Counted from the stretch's first letter, positions 1 through 8,529 are shown. The stretch is 64,000 bases of DNA from CBDCOD01 sp965219665 (GCA_965219665.1 CBDCOD010000017.1:7343-71342); one strand, 5' to 3'. The notes: generated from the letters alone by a model not told the origin. Translations and numbers: made by a program.

Positions 1-203
1 ATAGGCTGCACCTTACGAAAGGTGTCGATTGCTCTATGCCGAATGACCGTCCTAATATAACTCATGCGACACGCACTGTTTCGTGGCGGCTTGCGAACAC
101 AAATTTCTAAAGCTGTTTGCAATAAATCAAAAGCATCAATCTCCTGCTTGCTATAGTGTAAACAATAGCGATACAGGGTATGCAATTCACGCTCGCTATA
201 CAC
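1..203 (-). CDS. ECF-type RNA polymerase sigma factor, N-terminal part (cut by window edge)
   Basis: A partial reading frame of 67 codons runs off the left edge. The translation fits sigma-70 region 2 of ECF sigma factors: an LYRYCLHYSKQEIDAFDLLQ segment (region 2.1-2.2, with the DLLQ core) followed by YIRTVIRHRAIDTFRK (region 2.3-2.4, with the typical R-x-x-x-x-D-x-x-R ending). The GTG start at 203-201 overlaps the TAG stop of the DUF2063 gene (TAGTG) and has an AAGG element 7 nt upstream, so translation is probably coupled to it. It is the fourth gene of the DUF2282-DUF692-DUF2063 operon. ECF sigma factors accompany such operons in other proteobacteria, so autoregulation of the metal-peptide operon is a reasonable inference. 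Region 4 and any anti-sigma gene lie outside the window. Confidence 0.75.
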   Translation of the reverse strand, partial: MYSERELHTLYRYCLHYSKQEIDAFDLLQTALEICVRKPPRNSACRMSYIRTVIRHRAIDTFRKVQP

Positions 204-985
204 TAATACGCCTTGCTCTTTAAACCCATTAACCAACGCTTGCTTAACCATGCTTGCAAATACTCAAGCGACACAATACCATCACGCAGCAGTTGCTCTA
301 GACTATGCGCGTAACTACGTGCCTGTACAGTGCGTAATATTTTTGCCTCTACGGCATCCATATTATCAATACACGCATTAAAACCTTGTGTGTAAACCAC
401 CATCCAACCACGCCTTAACGTTTGGTCTATTTGAGCATACGGATGATGCTGCTCCAATAATTGGGCATGATGTGCTGAATGGATATAGCACACAGTCAAG
501 CTGGGCATGAAATCCAAAAATAAAGCATCTAATGGCTGCGACTCAATTAAACTCTGCCAGTGTTCAGCGGAAACGGGTGCTGGTTGCTGCGCGTAATAGT
601 TCAACTCCAATGCTTGCTCACAGTGCGCCAAGGAGCGTAACCCATGTATTTTTGACTCAGGGTACTGTACAAACAACTGCAAAAACCGCTCACCATATTG
701 TGCTAAGTCAATATGCACCGAATCGGTGTGTAAAAAATAGTAGCGCGCCATACCAACTAAGGTGTCACCGAGTAGTTGCTGTAGGCAGGGGAAACGTCCT
801 AAAAGAGCATCTATATGCGCATTTTGAACGGTTTGTTGATAAATACGATGTCGCGCATTCTCTCGTGAGGGCGCGTCTAAAGCTTGAACGATATTATCTG
901 TTGACGCCTGTTGACGCCAAATCATATTGATAAAATCGCTCTGTAACTGTTTAAGCGACTTTGGAGGTGATAATTTCTCTCGCAT
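203..985 (-). CDS. DUF2063 / HvfC-BufC family protein (bufferin maturation partner)
   Basis: About 260 residues. The N-terminal part (LKQLQSDFINMIWRQQ, then ENARHRIYQQTVQNAHIDAL) matches the helical DUF2063 domain. This family serves as the partner subunit of DUF692 oxidases in making modified metal-binding peptides: it is thought to recruit the precursor. The ATG at 985 is preferred over upstream ATGs because a GAGG sits 6 nt before it; this leaves a 35-bp overlap with the end of the DUF692 gene (stop at 951), which fits translational coupling. Its stop overlaps the GTG of the ECF sigma gene. Family and pathway are assigned from order and domain; the substrate is inferred to be the peptide encoded at 1856-2143. 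No membrane segment is evident, so a cytoplasmic protein is expected. Confidence 0.8.
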   Translation of the reverse strand: MREKLSPPKSLKQLQSDFINMIWRQQASTDNIVQALDAPSRENARHRIYQQTVQNAHIDALLGRFPCLQQLLGDTLVGMARYYFLHTDSVHIDLAQYGERFLQLFVQYPESKIHGLRSLAHCEQALELNYYAQQPAPVSAEHWQSLIESQPLDALFLDFMPSLTVCYIHSAHHAQLLEQHHPYAQIDQTLRRGWMVVYTQGFNACIDNMDAVEAKILRTVQARSYAHSLEQLLRDGIVSLEYLQAWLSKRWLMGLKSKAY

Positions 986-1778
986 GGTCTGCCTCATCCA
1001 GAATAACTGATAGCGGTGGAATGTCATTATCCCATTCGATCAGCGTAGGAATTGACCCCGCCTGCTGTATGAATTGTCCATATAGTGACCACACCTGAGG
1101 ATGTACGGGATTATTATGCGCGTCAATAACATAATCGCCACAATCTTCAAAGCCTGCCAAATGAATTTCAGCTACCCGAGAGGCATCAATATCGCGTAAA
1201 TATTGGTCAAAATCGGTTCCATTATTGCGATATGCCACATAGATGTTATTGATATCAAAAAGAATCTTACAATCTGCCTCTTGAGCAACCATAGAAACAA
1301 ACTCGCCTTCACGCAAAGTAGAGTCTTTGAAATTCAAATACGTGGATACATTTTCTATAGCAAAGGGCACTTCCAAATAGTCTTGAACCAATCGGATGCG
1401 CTGTGCAACATACTGCGCTGTTTCTTCTGTGTAGGGCAAGGGCAATAAGTCATGTGATTGGAGACCATGTACTGCGCACCAGCACAGATGATCAGACATA
1501 AGCCACGGATTAGTAGCGCGCGCCAATGTTTTAAGTGCCTTCAAGTAATCTGCATTCAAGGGGTCAGCACTGCCTATGGATAAGCCAACCGAATGCAATG
1601 ATACGGGATACAACTCGGCAATAGCCTCTGCTTCCTTGAAACTTCTAGTATTCTCCTGTAGATGATTATCTGCCAATAATTCCATCCAAGCAAGTGGCGG
1701 CTGCTCCTCCACAATTTGCCGAAAATGGTTGGAGCGCATGCCAATACCAATCTGCGCTATTTCTGGATTACTAAACAT
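951..1778 (-). CDS. DUF692 family multinuclear iron oxidase (HvfB/BufB/MbnB-like)
   Basis: A TIM-barrel DUF692 protein of about 275 residues. It shows the N-terminal IGIGMRSNHF strand, WMELLADNH, LHSVGLSIG, the metal-ligand segment SDHLCWCAVHG, PFAIENVSTYL (Glu-Asn), LFDINNIYVA (Asp-x-Asn-Asn) and a C-terminal AEIHLAGF. These Asp/His/Glu positions form the iron sites in MbnB and related enzymes, which convert precursor cysteines to oxazolone- or thiooxazole-type metal ligands. The expected substrate is the Cys-containing DUF2282 peptide encoded just upstream. The ATG at 1778 is chosen because the longer reading frame would run through the 1810-1837 palindrome; no clear Shine-Dalgarno precedes it, so coupling or structure-dependent initiation is possible. 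Family assignment is firm; the exact chemistry is inferred. Confidence 0.88.
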   Translation of the reverse strand: MFSNPEIAQIGIGMRSNHFRQIVEEQPPLAWMELLADNHLQENTRSFKEAEAIAELYPVSLHSVGLSIGSADPLNADYLKALKTLARATNPWLMSDHLCWCAVHGLQSHDLLPLPYTEETAQYVAQRIRLVQDYLEVPFAIENVSTYLNFKDSTLREGEFVSMVAQEADCKILFDINNIYVAYRNNGTDFDQYLRDIDASRVAEIHLAGFEDCGDYVIDAHNNPVHPQVWSLYGQFIQQAGSIPTLIEWDNDIPPLSVILDEADHAREIITSKVA

Positions 1779-1809
1779 GCTATATGCATTAAAGGCTATA
1801 TAAGAATAA

Positions 1810-1837
1810 CCTACTGCATGCGTACGCATGCAGTAGG
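1810..1837. repeat. Perfect 28-bp palindrome between bufferin precursor and DUF692 gene
   Basis: Arms CCTACTGCATGCGT and its exact reverse complement meet without a spacer, giving up to a 14-bp stem in RNA (a few central bases would form the loop). It lies 18 nt after the stop of the precursor gene and about 30 nt before the DUF692 start, in the direction of transcription. There is no U-run after it, so it is more likely a 3'-end stabiliser, processing or partial attenuation element than a full terminator. Such a hairpin would favour excess precursor peptide over its maturation enzymes. Confidence 0.6.
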
Positions 1838-1855
1838 TCAAGCGTGAAGTATAAA

Positions 1856-2143
1856 TTACTTCGCAGGCTTAGTTGCAGCGACTATACCGCCCGTGAGCTT
1901 AGCACAAGTTCCCTTTGGAACATATACCCACTCATTGTCGCTGTTGTTGCTCGTTGCCTGCCCGGCACAGCCATGCTTTTTATTCAAAGCACCGCAATCA
2001 TTCTTGCCTGCTTTAGATACGCCAGCACACTTCTCCCAAAATTTAGGTGTGTCAGGCACTGCTGCCTGTGCATTCATAGCAATTGAACCGACTGCCAATA
2101 CACCAGCCAAAATTGAGGATTTACATAATGTTGATTTATCCAT
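1856..2143 (-). CDS. DUF2282 / BufA1-HvfA-like bufferin precursor peptide
   Basis: 95 residues. The N-terminus (residues 1-28, cleavage near NAQA|A) is a signal peptide with a hydrophobic SSILAGVLAVGSIAMNA core. The mature part has four cysteines in the family pattern: EKCAGV, KNDCGA, HGCAGQA and KGTCAKL, plus WVYVPKGTC near the end. Bufferin-1 members of this family carry four cysteines; modification of core Cys by the DUF692/DUF2063 pair gives copper-chelating peptides that protect the periplasm. An extra Cys at residue 7 lies in the signal peptide and would be removed. Start ATG 2143 has CGGAG 6 nt upstream. It is the first gene of the operon and its 5' region (2144-2430) should hold the promoter. 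Copper as the ligand is inferred from characterised relatives. Confidence 0.85.
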   Translation of the reverse strand: MDKSTLCKSSILAGVLAVGSIAMNAQAAVPDTPKFWEKCAGVSKAGKNDCGALNKKHGCAGQATSNNSDNEWVYVPKGTCAKLTGGIVAATKPAK

Positions 2144-2430
2144 GATATTCTCCGTAATTTACGTCATATAAAAAGCTTGCAGCCTACACAATGGTTGCAA
2201 AGCACTTACAGTACAAATAAAGTGTACTACTTATATAGACGTTACGTAATCCGATTTCATTGCAAAAAAAGTGTAATAACTCATGCTATGGAGCGTTTTT
2301 TTTCTGTTATTATCGCTCTTATCACAGCAATGCAAGCCCAACGTAGTTGGTTTGCAGGTTTCAAAATCGAAGTATCTGCCTATTTTCTGTGCCTCAAGCC
2401 CACCACAGCATACAGTATTATGACATTAAT
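2144..2430. promoter_or_regulatory. Upstream region of the bufferin operon with a dyad
   Basis: A 287-bp gap between the lipoprotein stop and the DUF2282 start. It holds an inverted repeat at 2210-2228 (AGTACA, 7-bp spacer, TGTACT), 82 bp before the ATG, that could be an operator. A CGTCTA hexamer at about 2237-2242 on the minus strand resembles ECF -10 elements, but I see no convincing -35 partner. No convincing intrinsic terminator for the upstream lipoprotein gene was found. Promoter function is inferred from position only. Confidence 0.3.
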
Positions 2431-3765
2431 TCACTCTCGCTCAACTTCAAAAGCGGTTAGTATACTATTGCCTGGATTATATCTCCCTTCTACCTCAATT
2501 CTATCACCTACAGATATTTGTAAAGAACTTGAAAATCCTTCCAAGCGTGCTGACGTGACATCTACATTGATGAAAGCAGCAGTTGTACCATACTCAGTTG
2601 AAATGACCCTTACAATTAAAGTATTTTGATTTACGCGTTCAGAGACTATCCCATAAACCTCCGTATAATCCTGTCCACTCTCGCCATCGAAACTGCCTTC
2701 ATATTCGACTTCATAGGCTCGTAGTACGTTGGTAGCTGAATCATAGGCGCCCTCAACTTCTAATATAGCACCTATAGGTAAATCTATCACACTGGATAAA
2801 CCCTCTAAACGTGACGCTGTGGCATCTACTGTGATAGTAGTAGTTGCAATATTTCCATACTCAGTTGAACGAACTGATAGTGAAAATATCCTTGATGCAG
2901 TGCTTACGGTAACTGAACCATATACTTCAAGATATTGCTCCCCAGCTCTGGTAACACCATCACGATCGTCATCGTCATCATGGAATCCGTCTTGATCAAT
3001 ATCACCATCACGATATCCATCTTGATCTAGATCATCATCAAAGTATCCATCTCCGTCACGGTCATCATCAATATATCCATCCTGATTACGGTCATGGGCC
3101 AACATAAAGTCTCTATTGCCCTCTCTACTATTTTGGGGGTTTGCATCTACTGGGTCAGCCAGCCCATCTGCATCTGAGTCATAAATTCCGCGCTGATAAT
3201 CGCTATCAATGCTATTATGTATTCCATCATAATCACTATCAGATGTCGGCGTACTATCCACTGTAATGACTGTAAGCGCAGCACTATACATTCTATGAAT
3301 ACTGTCTGCTACCCCATCGTCATTACCATCTATGCCCTGCTGCTTTGCCTGTTGGCGGTTTGCTGCTAACGCAGTTAAATCTCCTAAATCTACTGAGGTT
3401 GACCCCGGTGCCGTAAAAACAGTATGAACATTGGTAGTCTGATCGTTATATATTTGAACAGCGTGCTTTATACTGTTCGTGCTGGACTGTTCATTACGTG
3501 TAAGTGCCAAATAATAGTTAATCCCCGGGTCTAATATAAGCACAAATGTGCTTTGACCGTCTCGCGTTTGGAGCGATGTAGTGGAATAATAACTACCATT
3601 AGTTCCAAACGCCTCAACAAGTGCATCCGATACGCTCCCTTGTATTTGGAATGTGCTACGACCAGCTGCCGAGTCTATATTAGAACTAGATCGTGCGCTT
3701 TCCTGTCCACAGCCAAGTAAGGCTGCAAAGGCTAGACCTGATATAAAAAATTTTAAATGTTGCAT
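2431..3765 (-). CDS. Lipoprotein with Asp-rich calcium motifs and two DUF5666-like domains
   Basis: 444 residues. It begins with a type II signal peptide, MQHLKFFISGLAFAALLGCG, with the lipobox LLGC putting the acylated Cys at residue 19. Residues about 30-150 form a beta-rich domain of unknown type. Residues about 150-260 hold repeated D-x-D-x-D-G-type loops (for example DQDGYRDGDIDQDGF), as in thrombospondin type 3 or EF-hand-like calcium sites. Residues about 265-444 carry two similar modules, each with EVYG, RSTEYG/ISTEYG, ASRLEG/SARLEG and LEVEG/IEVEG, which fits DUF5666-type OB-like domains. Start ATG 3765 has AGGAG 8 nt upstream. The gene lies downstream of a membrane-anchored LuxR-type regulator with about 125 bp between them. 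Function unknown; a calcium-dependent cell-envelope role is inferred. Confidence 0.7.
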   Translation of the reverse strand: MQHLKFFISGLAFAALLGCGQESARSSSNIDSAAGRSTFQIQGSVSDALVEAFGTNGSYYSTTSLQTRDGQSTFVLILDPGINYYLALTRNEQSSTNSIKHAVQIYNDQTTNVHTVFTAPGSTSVDLGDLTALAANRQQAKQQGIDGNDDGVADSIHRMYSAALTVITVDSTPTSDSDYDGIHNSIDSDYQRGIYDSDADGLADPVDANPQNSREGNRDFMLAHDRNQDGYIDDDRDGDGYFDDDLDQDGYRDGDIDQDGFHDDDDDRDGVTRAGEQYLEVYGSVTVSTASRIFSLSVRSTEYGNIATTTITVDATASRLEGLSSVIDLPIGAILEVEGAYDSATNVLRAYEVEYEGSFDGESGQDYTEVYGIVSERVNQNTLIVRVISTEYGTTAAFINVDVTSARLEGFSSSLQISVGDRIEVEGRYNPGNSILTAFEVERE

Positions 3766-3890
3766 TATGAAGTCTCCTCATTGAATTTACTGACCACCAC
3801 CTATAGATGGGCATAATGGCAGAATTATAAGGAGGGCTGCCAGCAGATGATATAGGGCAGACAATCAAATTGAGTTTTAGGAGGTTTCTA

Positions 3891-4349
3891 CTAAGCAGGT
3901 TTTTCTCTATCTACCAATGTCAATAGAAAGTGACTAAGGAATTCATGTCTATTTTTATTATTGGATTTGTTAAATATGCTAATTGCCTGATTTTGAATAG
4001 TTTTTTCACTAACGCTCCGTAAGGAGGCTATCTCTTTATATGTAAACCCCTTTATAATCAGCATAGCGACTTCTTTCTCCGCTTTACTTAAAAGCCACCC
4101 CTCTAAAATATTTTCTATATAGACAGACAAATCCTTTTCAAAGTCAGATAGTGCTTCCGAAGCCTCCCTAAGCCTAGCTTTATGTGCTTGTAACTCCCTA
4201 ATGTTGTAGTATAACAACCAGCAAGCAAGTAACACAAATATTAATTCTATCCATAAGTGTACACCTATATCATCCACCCAAAAATCAAAAACAACATCCA
4301 GGACAAAGAAAGATAAGATAAATACATTAATTATAACTATTTTATACAT
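3891..4349 (-). CDS. Membrane-anchored LuxR-type DNA-binding regulator
   Basis: 152 residues. Two hydrophobic helices (about residues 4-22 and 32-50, separated by a short acidic loop) are followed by a charged, coiled-coil-like linker (about 52-80) and a C-terminal GerE/LuxR helix-turn-helix (about 88-145). The HTH shows LSKAEKEVAMLIIKGFTYKEIA and SEKTIQNQAISIFNKSNN in place of the usual recognition-helix motif VKxHxxxIxxK. Such small membrane-tethered one-component regulators sense envelope signals through the transmembrane part. There is no receiver domain. ATG 4349 has AGG 6 nt upstream. Its probable target is the neighbouring lipoprotein gene, which points the same way; this is inferred from position alone. 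Confidence 0.7.
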   Translation of the reverse strand: MYKIVIINVFILSFFVLDVVFDFWVDDIGVHLWIELIFVLLACWLLYYNIRELQAHKARLREASEALSDFEKDLSVYIENILEGWLLSKAEKEVAMLIIKGFTYKEIASLRSVSEKTIQNQAISIFNKSNNKNRHEFLSHFLLTLVDREKPA

Positions 4350-4669
4350 AACTAACCTACTCCCGACTTATGGTACGTATTGTAAAATATTCTGTGCTTA
4401 TTGACCAACTTTAGCGACACGCTGCGAATCGCAGTTTACGTTACAAAGTACTTACGCCAGAGCATACACTGTAATCTTACATTATTTATAATAAACGTCT
4501 TTGTCTTTTGATTAGGTAAACAAAAAGTCTACTGGATAGCGATATTTTGACAGAAAAAATCAGAACGTGAGGCTATTTTTATACTGGAAATGGCAACTAC
4601 GGGCAGCACTACAATATTGATAAAATTATTAGCCCTATCCTCATGTGCTTTATATCACTAATAATCTAG
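4350..4669. other. Intergenic region between pntB and the LuxR-type gene
   Basis: 320 bp without a supported gene. It must contain the promoter of the regulator gene and the 3' end of the pnt transcript. It is AT-rich, with a small 5-bp-stem hairpin near 4428-4440, but no T-run and no convincing -35/-10 pair were recognised. Confidence 0.4.
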
Positions 4670-6049
4670 CTAATCTAAAGCCTTAAAGATATTTTCACAC
4701 ACTTTTTTGGCATCGCCGAAAACCATGAAAGACTTATCTAAATAGAAAGCCGCATTAGGTATCCCTGCATACCCTGGCGCCATAGATCGCTTAATTATGA
4801 ATATTTGCTTGGCATTTTGTACATCTAAAATGGGCATGCCATAAATAGGACTTGACTTATCTGTCTTCGCTGCTGGATTAAACACATCATTTGCGCCAAT
4901 GACCAAAACAATATCAGTAGTTGAGAAATCACTATTGATTTCCTCCAACTCTAATATATCATCATAATCCACATCTGCCTCTGCCAAGAGTACATTCATA
5001 TGACCTGGCATACGACCTGCTACTGGGTGAATAGCAAACCGTACCAATACGCCACGCTCCTTTAGGCAATCAACCACCTCTTTCAAAGCATGTTGGGCAT
5101 GTCCTACTGCCATGCCATAACCTGGGACAATAACAACCGATTCAGCATTCTGCATAAAATAGGCAACATCCTCTGCATGCGCCTGCTTAATTGACTCCCC
5201 TTCTGTTTGCACTACAGCAGTGGCATCTTCTGTCCCAAAGCCACCCATCAATATACTAATAATAGATCGGTTCATGTTCTTGCTCATAATATAGCTGAGT
5301 ATAGCACCCGATGCCCCCACCAGAGAACCTGTAATAATAAGCACTGGATTAGACAAACTAAAGCCGATACCAACTGCCGCCCAGCCAGAATAGCTATTGA
5401 GCACAGACACTATCACTGGCATATCTGCACCACCAATAGGACTTACAGAAAGGAATCCAAAAAGCAAACCCACTACAAGCAGCAATACAAATAGCTCTAA
5501 CTGTGCCTCATAGGCAAAAGCAACTACTAAAGCAACTATAGTGAGTAAGAAAACGCCACTCACTACGCGCTGATTTTTGAACATAAGGAACTTCCAATTT
5601 GGAAAAACTCCTTGCAACTTCATAAAAGCAACGCACGAACCAGTAAAAGTAATAGAACCTATAACCAGCCCTACTGAAAGCTCTACTATCTGCCCAACAT
5701 TTAACAAATCAATTCCATACTCTTCTGGTGACGTATACGCCGCAGACGCAATAAAAACAGCAGCCAAGCCTACAAAGCTATGGAATAACGCCATCAGCTG
5801 CGGTAAAGCTGTCATCTGAATGCGTAAGGCAATCAACGAACCAACCAAACCGCCAGACAAAATAGCAACAAAAATCCAAACAACATTATGTGTACTGGGC
5901 ATAGCGATAGTGGTAAATACCACTATTGCCATACCAACCATGCCAATCAGATTACCCCTTCGGGCACTAGATGGAGACGCCAGCCCGCGAATAGATAAAA
6001 TAAAGCAAACTGCCGCAATCAGGTGAAAATAAACAGCAAAATTGTCCAT
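4670..6049 (-). CDS. pntB: NAD(P) transhydrogenase subunit beta
   Basis: 459 residues, close to the usual length of about 460. The N-terminal half is a bundle of about nine transmembrane helices (domain II). The C-terminal domain III binds NADP(H) through the Rossmann-like PGYGMAVGHAQHAL motif, followed by HPVAGRMPGHMNVLLAEADV and a VIGANDVFNPAA segment, all typical of PntB. Together with PntAA and PntAB it couples hydride transfer between NADH and NADP+ to proton entry across the inner membrane, supplying NADPH. The ATG overlaps the TAA stop of pntAB by one base (TAATG), so translation is coupled. It is the last gene of pntAA-pntAB-pntB. Confidence 0.95.
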   Translation of the reverse strand: MDNFAVYFHLIAAVCFILSIRGLASPSSARRGNLIGMVGMAIVVFTTIAMPSTHNVVWIFVAILSGGLVGSLIALRIQMTALPQLMALFHSFVGLAAVFIASAAYTSPEEYGIDLLNVGQIVELSVGLVIGSITFTGSCVAFMKLQGVFPNWKFLMFKNQRVVSGVFLLTIVALVVAFAYEAQLELFVLLLVVGLLFGFLSVSPIGGADMPVIVSVLNSYSGWAAVGIGFSLSNPVLIITGSLVGASGAILSYIMSKNMNRSIISILMGGFGTEDATAVVQTEGESIKQAHAEDVAYFMQNAESVVIVPGYGMAVGHAQHALKEVVDCLKERGVLVRFAIHPVAGRMPGHMNVLLAEADVDYDDILELEEINSDFSTTDIVLVIGANDVFNPAAKTDKSSPIYGMPILDVQNAKQIFIIKRSMAPGYAGIPNAAFYLDKSFMVFGDAKKVCENIFKALD

Positions 6050-6336
6050 TACGACCTACTCTTACGCTTGGTGAACATAGACAGCATTCTATTGGTAATA
6101 AGAAAGCCCCCAAAAATATTAACACTTGCCAGAAAGATAGCGATAAACCCCAAAATTGCGCTTAAAGAAACGCCCTCTAAACCTGCAGCAATAATGGCTC
6201 CAACAATAACCACTGATGAAATCGCATTAGTCACACCCATTAGCGGCGCATGAAGCGCAGGCGTTACTGACCAAACCACGTAATAGCCGACAAAGCATGC
6301 TAAAACAAATAAATATAACAGCGAAGTAAACTCCAT
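6049..6336 (-). CDS. pntAB: NAD(P) transhydrogenase subunit alpha part 2
   Basis: 95 residues with three hydrophobic helices, including GYYVVWSVTPALHAPLMGVT and NAISSVVIVGAI, the conserved signature of the transmembrane segment that in E. coli is fused to the C-terminus of PntA. Here it is a separate polypeptide, as in Rhodospirillum and many proteobacteria. ATG 6336 has AAGGA 5 nt upstream and lies 23 nt after the pntAA stop. It supplies part of the proton channel (domain II) of the complex. Confidence 0.95.
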   Translation of the reverse strand: MEFTSLLYLFVLACFVGYYVVWSVTPALHAPLMGVTNAISSVVIVGAIIAAGLEGVSLSAILGFIAIFLASVNIFGGFLITNRMLSMFTKRKSRS

Positions 6337-6359
6337 TTTTATCCTTATCTTATAGAATA

Positions 6360-7496
6360 CTACTCAAAGAAAGCCTTCCAGTCCTCTGCTCTCAACACAC
6401 CATCTTGGAACAACAGAGTCTGATCTAAAATATCATCCTCTATATCCACCTGTACTGTATTATTCTCGACTGATAATAGCTCCACAAAATGCACCATATT
6501 TTTAGCCAATAATTCGCTGGCAGTCTGCGCCACCATTGATGCCACATTGGAATAACCCAAAATATGCACACCCTCTTTACAAACAACTTTGCCATACTGA
6601 CTCATACTGCAATTGCCACCAGCTGACACTGCCAAATCAACAATGACTGACCCTTTTTTCATGCTTTTCACCATCGCATCATCTATGAGCACAGGGGCTT
6701 TTCTATTAGGAACCAACGCAGCACAAATCACAATATCCTGCTCGGTAATCACTTGCCGAACCAAAGCATTTTGCTTCTGCATATAAGCCTCAGACATCGC
6801 CTTAGCATAGCCAGTAGAACTTTGAGCATCCTTAAACTCCTCATCCTCAACAGCGACAAACTTAGCACCCAAAGATTCCACCTGCTCTTTTGTACTGGGT
6901 CGCACATCTGTAGCACTCACTATTGCACCTAAGCGTTTTGCTGTCGCAATGGCTTGCAACCCCGCAACCCCCACGCCCATCACCATTATCTTGGCTGCCT
7001 TAATCGTTCCTGCAGCGGTCATCATCATTGGTACCGCTCGCGGCAAAAATTCAATAGCATCTAACACCGACTTATACCCGACCAGGTTGGCCTGTGAACT
7101 CAGCACATCCATAGACTGTGCTCGCGAGGTACGCGGAATACGCTCCAATGCAAACACATTAACCTTCTTCGCCAATAGTTTCTTGAGCACTTCAGCATTA
7201 TGCATTGGCTGAGCAATACACACCAAATACTTACCCGCCTCCAACAAATCGGTCTCTTTAAGTGTTGGAGGAGCCACCTTAAGTACCACATGGGCATCCT
7301 TCAGGGCTTCCACTGCATTTGCAACAATTTTTGCACCAACAGCGATAAACTGCTCATCGCTAATGTGCGCCAAATTACCTGCACCACGCTCAACAACCAC
7401 CTCAAAGCCTTTCTTTAAATACATTTGAACAGCAGCAGGACTTAATGCCACACGCCTCTCATGGGGTGCACTCTCTTTTAGAACAGCAATTTGCAT
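6360..7496 (-). CDS. pntAA: NAD(P) transhydrogenase subunit alpha part 1
   Basis: 378 residues, the soluble NAD(H)-binding domain I, related to alanine dehydrogenase. It has the N-terminal KESAPHERRVALSP motif, the RTSRAQSMDVLSSQ loop that contacts the nicotinamide in this family, and a Rossmann GxGxxG (VMGVGVAGLQAIATAKRLGA). Near the end is a SNVASMVAQTASELLAKN segment. It ends before the membrane helices found in the fused E. coli PntA; those are encoded by the next gene. ATG 7496 is preceded by AAAGG. The 144-bp gap upstream should carry the promoter of the three-gene operon. Confidence 0.95.
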   Translation of the reverse strand: MQIAVLKESAPHERRVALSPAAVQMYLKKGFEVVVERGAGNLAHISDEQFIAVGAKIVANAVEALKDAHVVLKVAPPTLKETDLLEAGKYLVCIAQPMHNAEVLKKLLAKKVNVFALERIPRTSRAQSMDVLSSQANLVGYKSVLDAIEFLPRAVPMMMTAAGTIKAAKIMVMGVGVAGLQAIATAKRLGAIVSATDVRPSTKEQVESLGAKFVAVEDEEFKDAQSSTGYAKAMSEAYMQKQNALVRQVITEQDIVICAALVPNRKAPVLIDDAMVKSMKKGSVIVDLAVSAGGNCSMSQYGKVVCKEGVHILGYSNVASMVAQTASELLAKNMVHFVELLSVENNTVQVDIEDDILDQTLLFQDGVLRAEDWKAFFE

Positions 7497-7640
7497 ACCT
7501 TAATAACCTTTGACTATGAAACCGCTTTCATTATCCTCTAAAACCACTTAAACATAACCAATTTATTTACCCAATATACCGAAAAAAACACACATTTTCC
7601 TACTCGGCATGCGCCATTACAAAACAAACAATACCAAATT

Positions 7641-8516
7641 TTAGCTCCGCACGAATGAGCTCATAAACACACCACCAAACACCAGCGCAGCCCCAACAAT
7701 ATGATAGTAAGCCAGCTGCTCATCTAACAATCCAACACTTGCTACGGTTGTAAACACCGGCATTAAATGTATGCTCTGGCTCGCAGCAGCTGCACCTATT
7801 CTACGCACACAATACGCATACGTAATAAAAGCAACAATTGAGGCAAACACCCCTATATACAGATAACTAACTATATTTAGCGCACCAGTCGGTATAGGCT
7901 CTGCTCCACTCAGCCCCCAAATAGCTGACAGCACCAACCAGCCCATCAGCATCGTAATCGCAAAAAACTCCAAAGAACTTAACTCCTCTGGTCTATAGCG
8001 CAATAAATTAGAATACAACGCCCAAACAACCGCCGCAGCCACAATCACAAAATCGCCTGTAAAACCACCCCACTGATAACTGCTCTCCAAGCGGGTAGTA
8101 ATAGCCACCACGCCCAACAGCGAGCACACAACGCCTAATAACTGCATCCAATGCAACGTCTGCTTCCAAAACAGCAAGGCCAGAATAAGCGTAAACACAG
8201 GGATACTACTATTAAGAATGCTCGCGTTAGCCGCTTGTGTATGATGCAGCCCAGCATACACCATAGCGTTATACAGAGTAATACCACAAACTGCCGTTAC
8301 AAATAACACACCAAAATGCGCTTTAATAACTGCACGCTTCTTCCATAATTGAGGCAAAAACCATGGGATAAACAAAAGACTGGCAACGCTCCATCGAGCC
8401 ATACTCAACGCCACTGGATCAATAGCCGTTTCTTCTGACAAAAAGCGGCCTATAATAAAATTACTGCTCCAGCACAGTGGAGCAACTGGAAACACTAACC
8501 AGACCCACTTACTCAC
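7641..8516 (-). CDS. EamA/DMT family transporter
   Basis: 291 residues with ten predicted transmembrane helices in two EamA repeats. Typical features are CWSSNFIIGRF in helix 1, HHTQAANASILNSSIPVFT at the end of repeat 1 and AAAASQSIHLMPVFTTVAS in repeat 2. Members export or import small metabolites across the inner membrane; the substrate cannot be predicted. The likely start is GTG at 8516, 13 nt after the TRIC-family stop, so the two genes are probably cotranscribed. No strong ribosome-binding site is visible. Confidence 0.85.
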   Translation of the reverse strand: MSKWVWLVFPVAPLCWSSNFIIGRFLSEETAIDPVALSMARWSVASLLFIPWFLPQLWKKRAVIKAHFGVLFVTAVCGITLYNAMVYAGLHHTQAANASILNSSIPVFTLILALLFWKQTLHWMQLLGVVCSLLGVVAITTRLESSYQWGGFTGDFVIVAAAVVWALYSNLLRYRPEELSSLEFFAITMLMGWLVLSAIWGLSGAEPIPTGALNIVSYLYIGVFASIVAFITYAYCVRRIGAAAASQSIHLMPVFTTVASVGLLDEQLAYYHIVGAALVFGGVFMSSFVRS

Positions 8517-8529
8517 CGTCTAGCCACAC

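Noticed and set aside
532..930. A 132-codon plus-strand frame opposite the DUF2063 gene
   Set aside because: Antisense shadow of a gene supported by family motifs and operon context.
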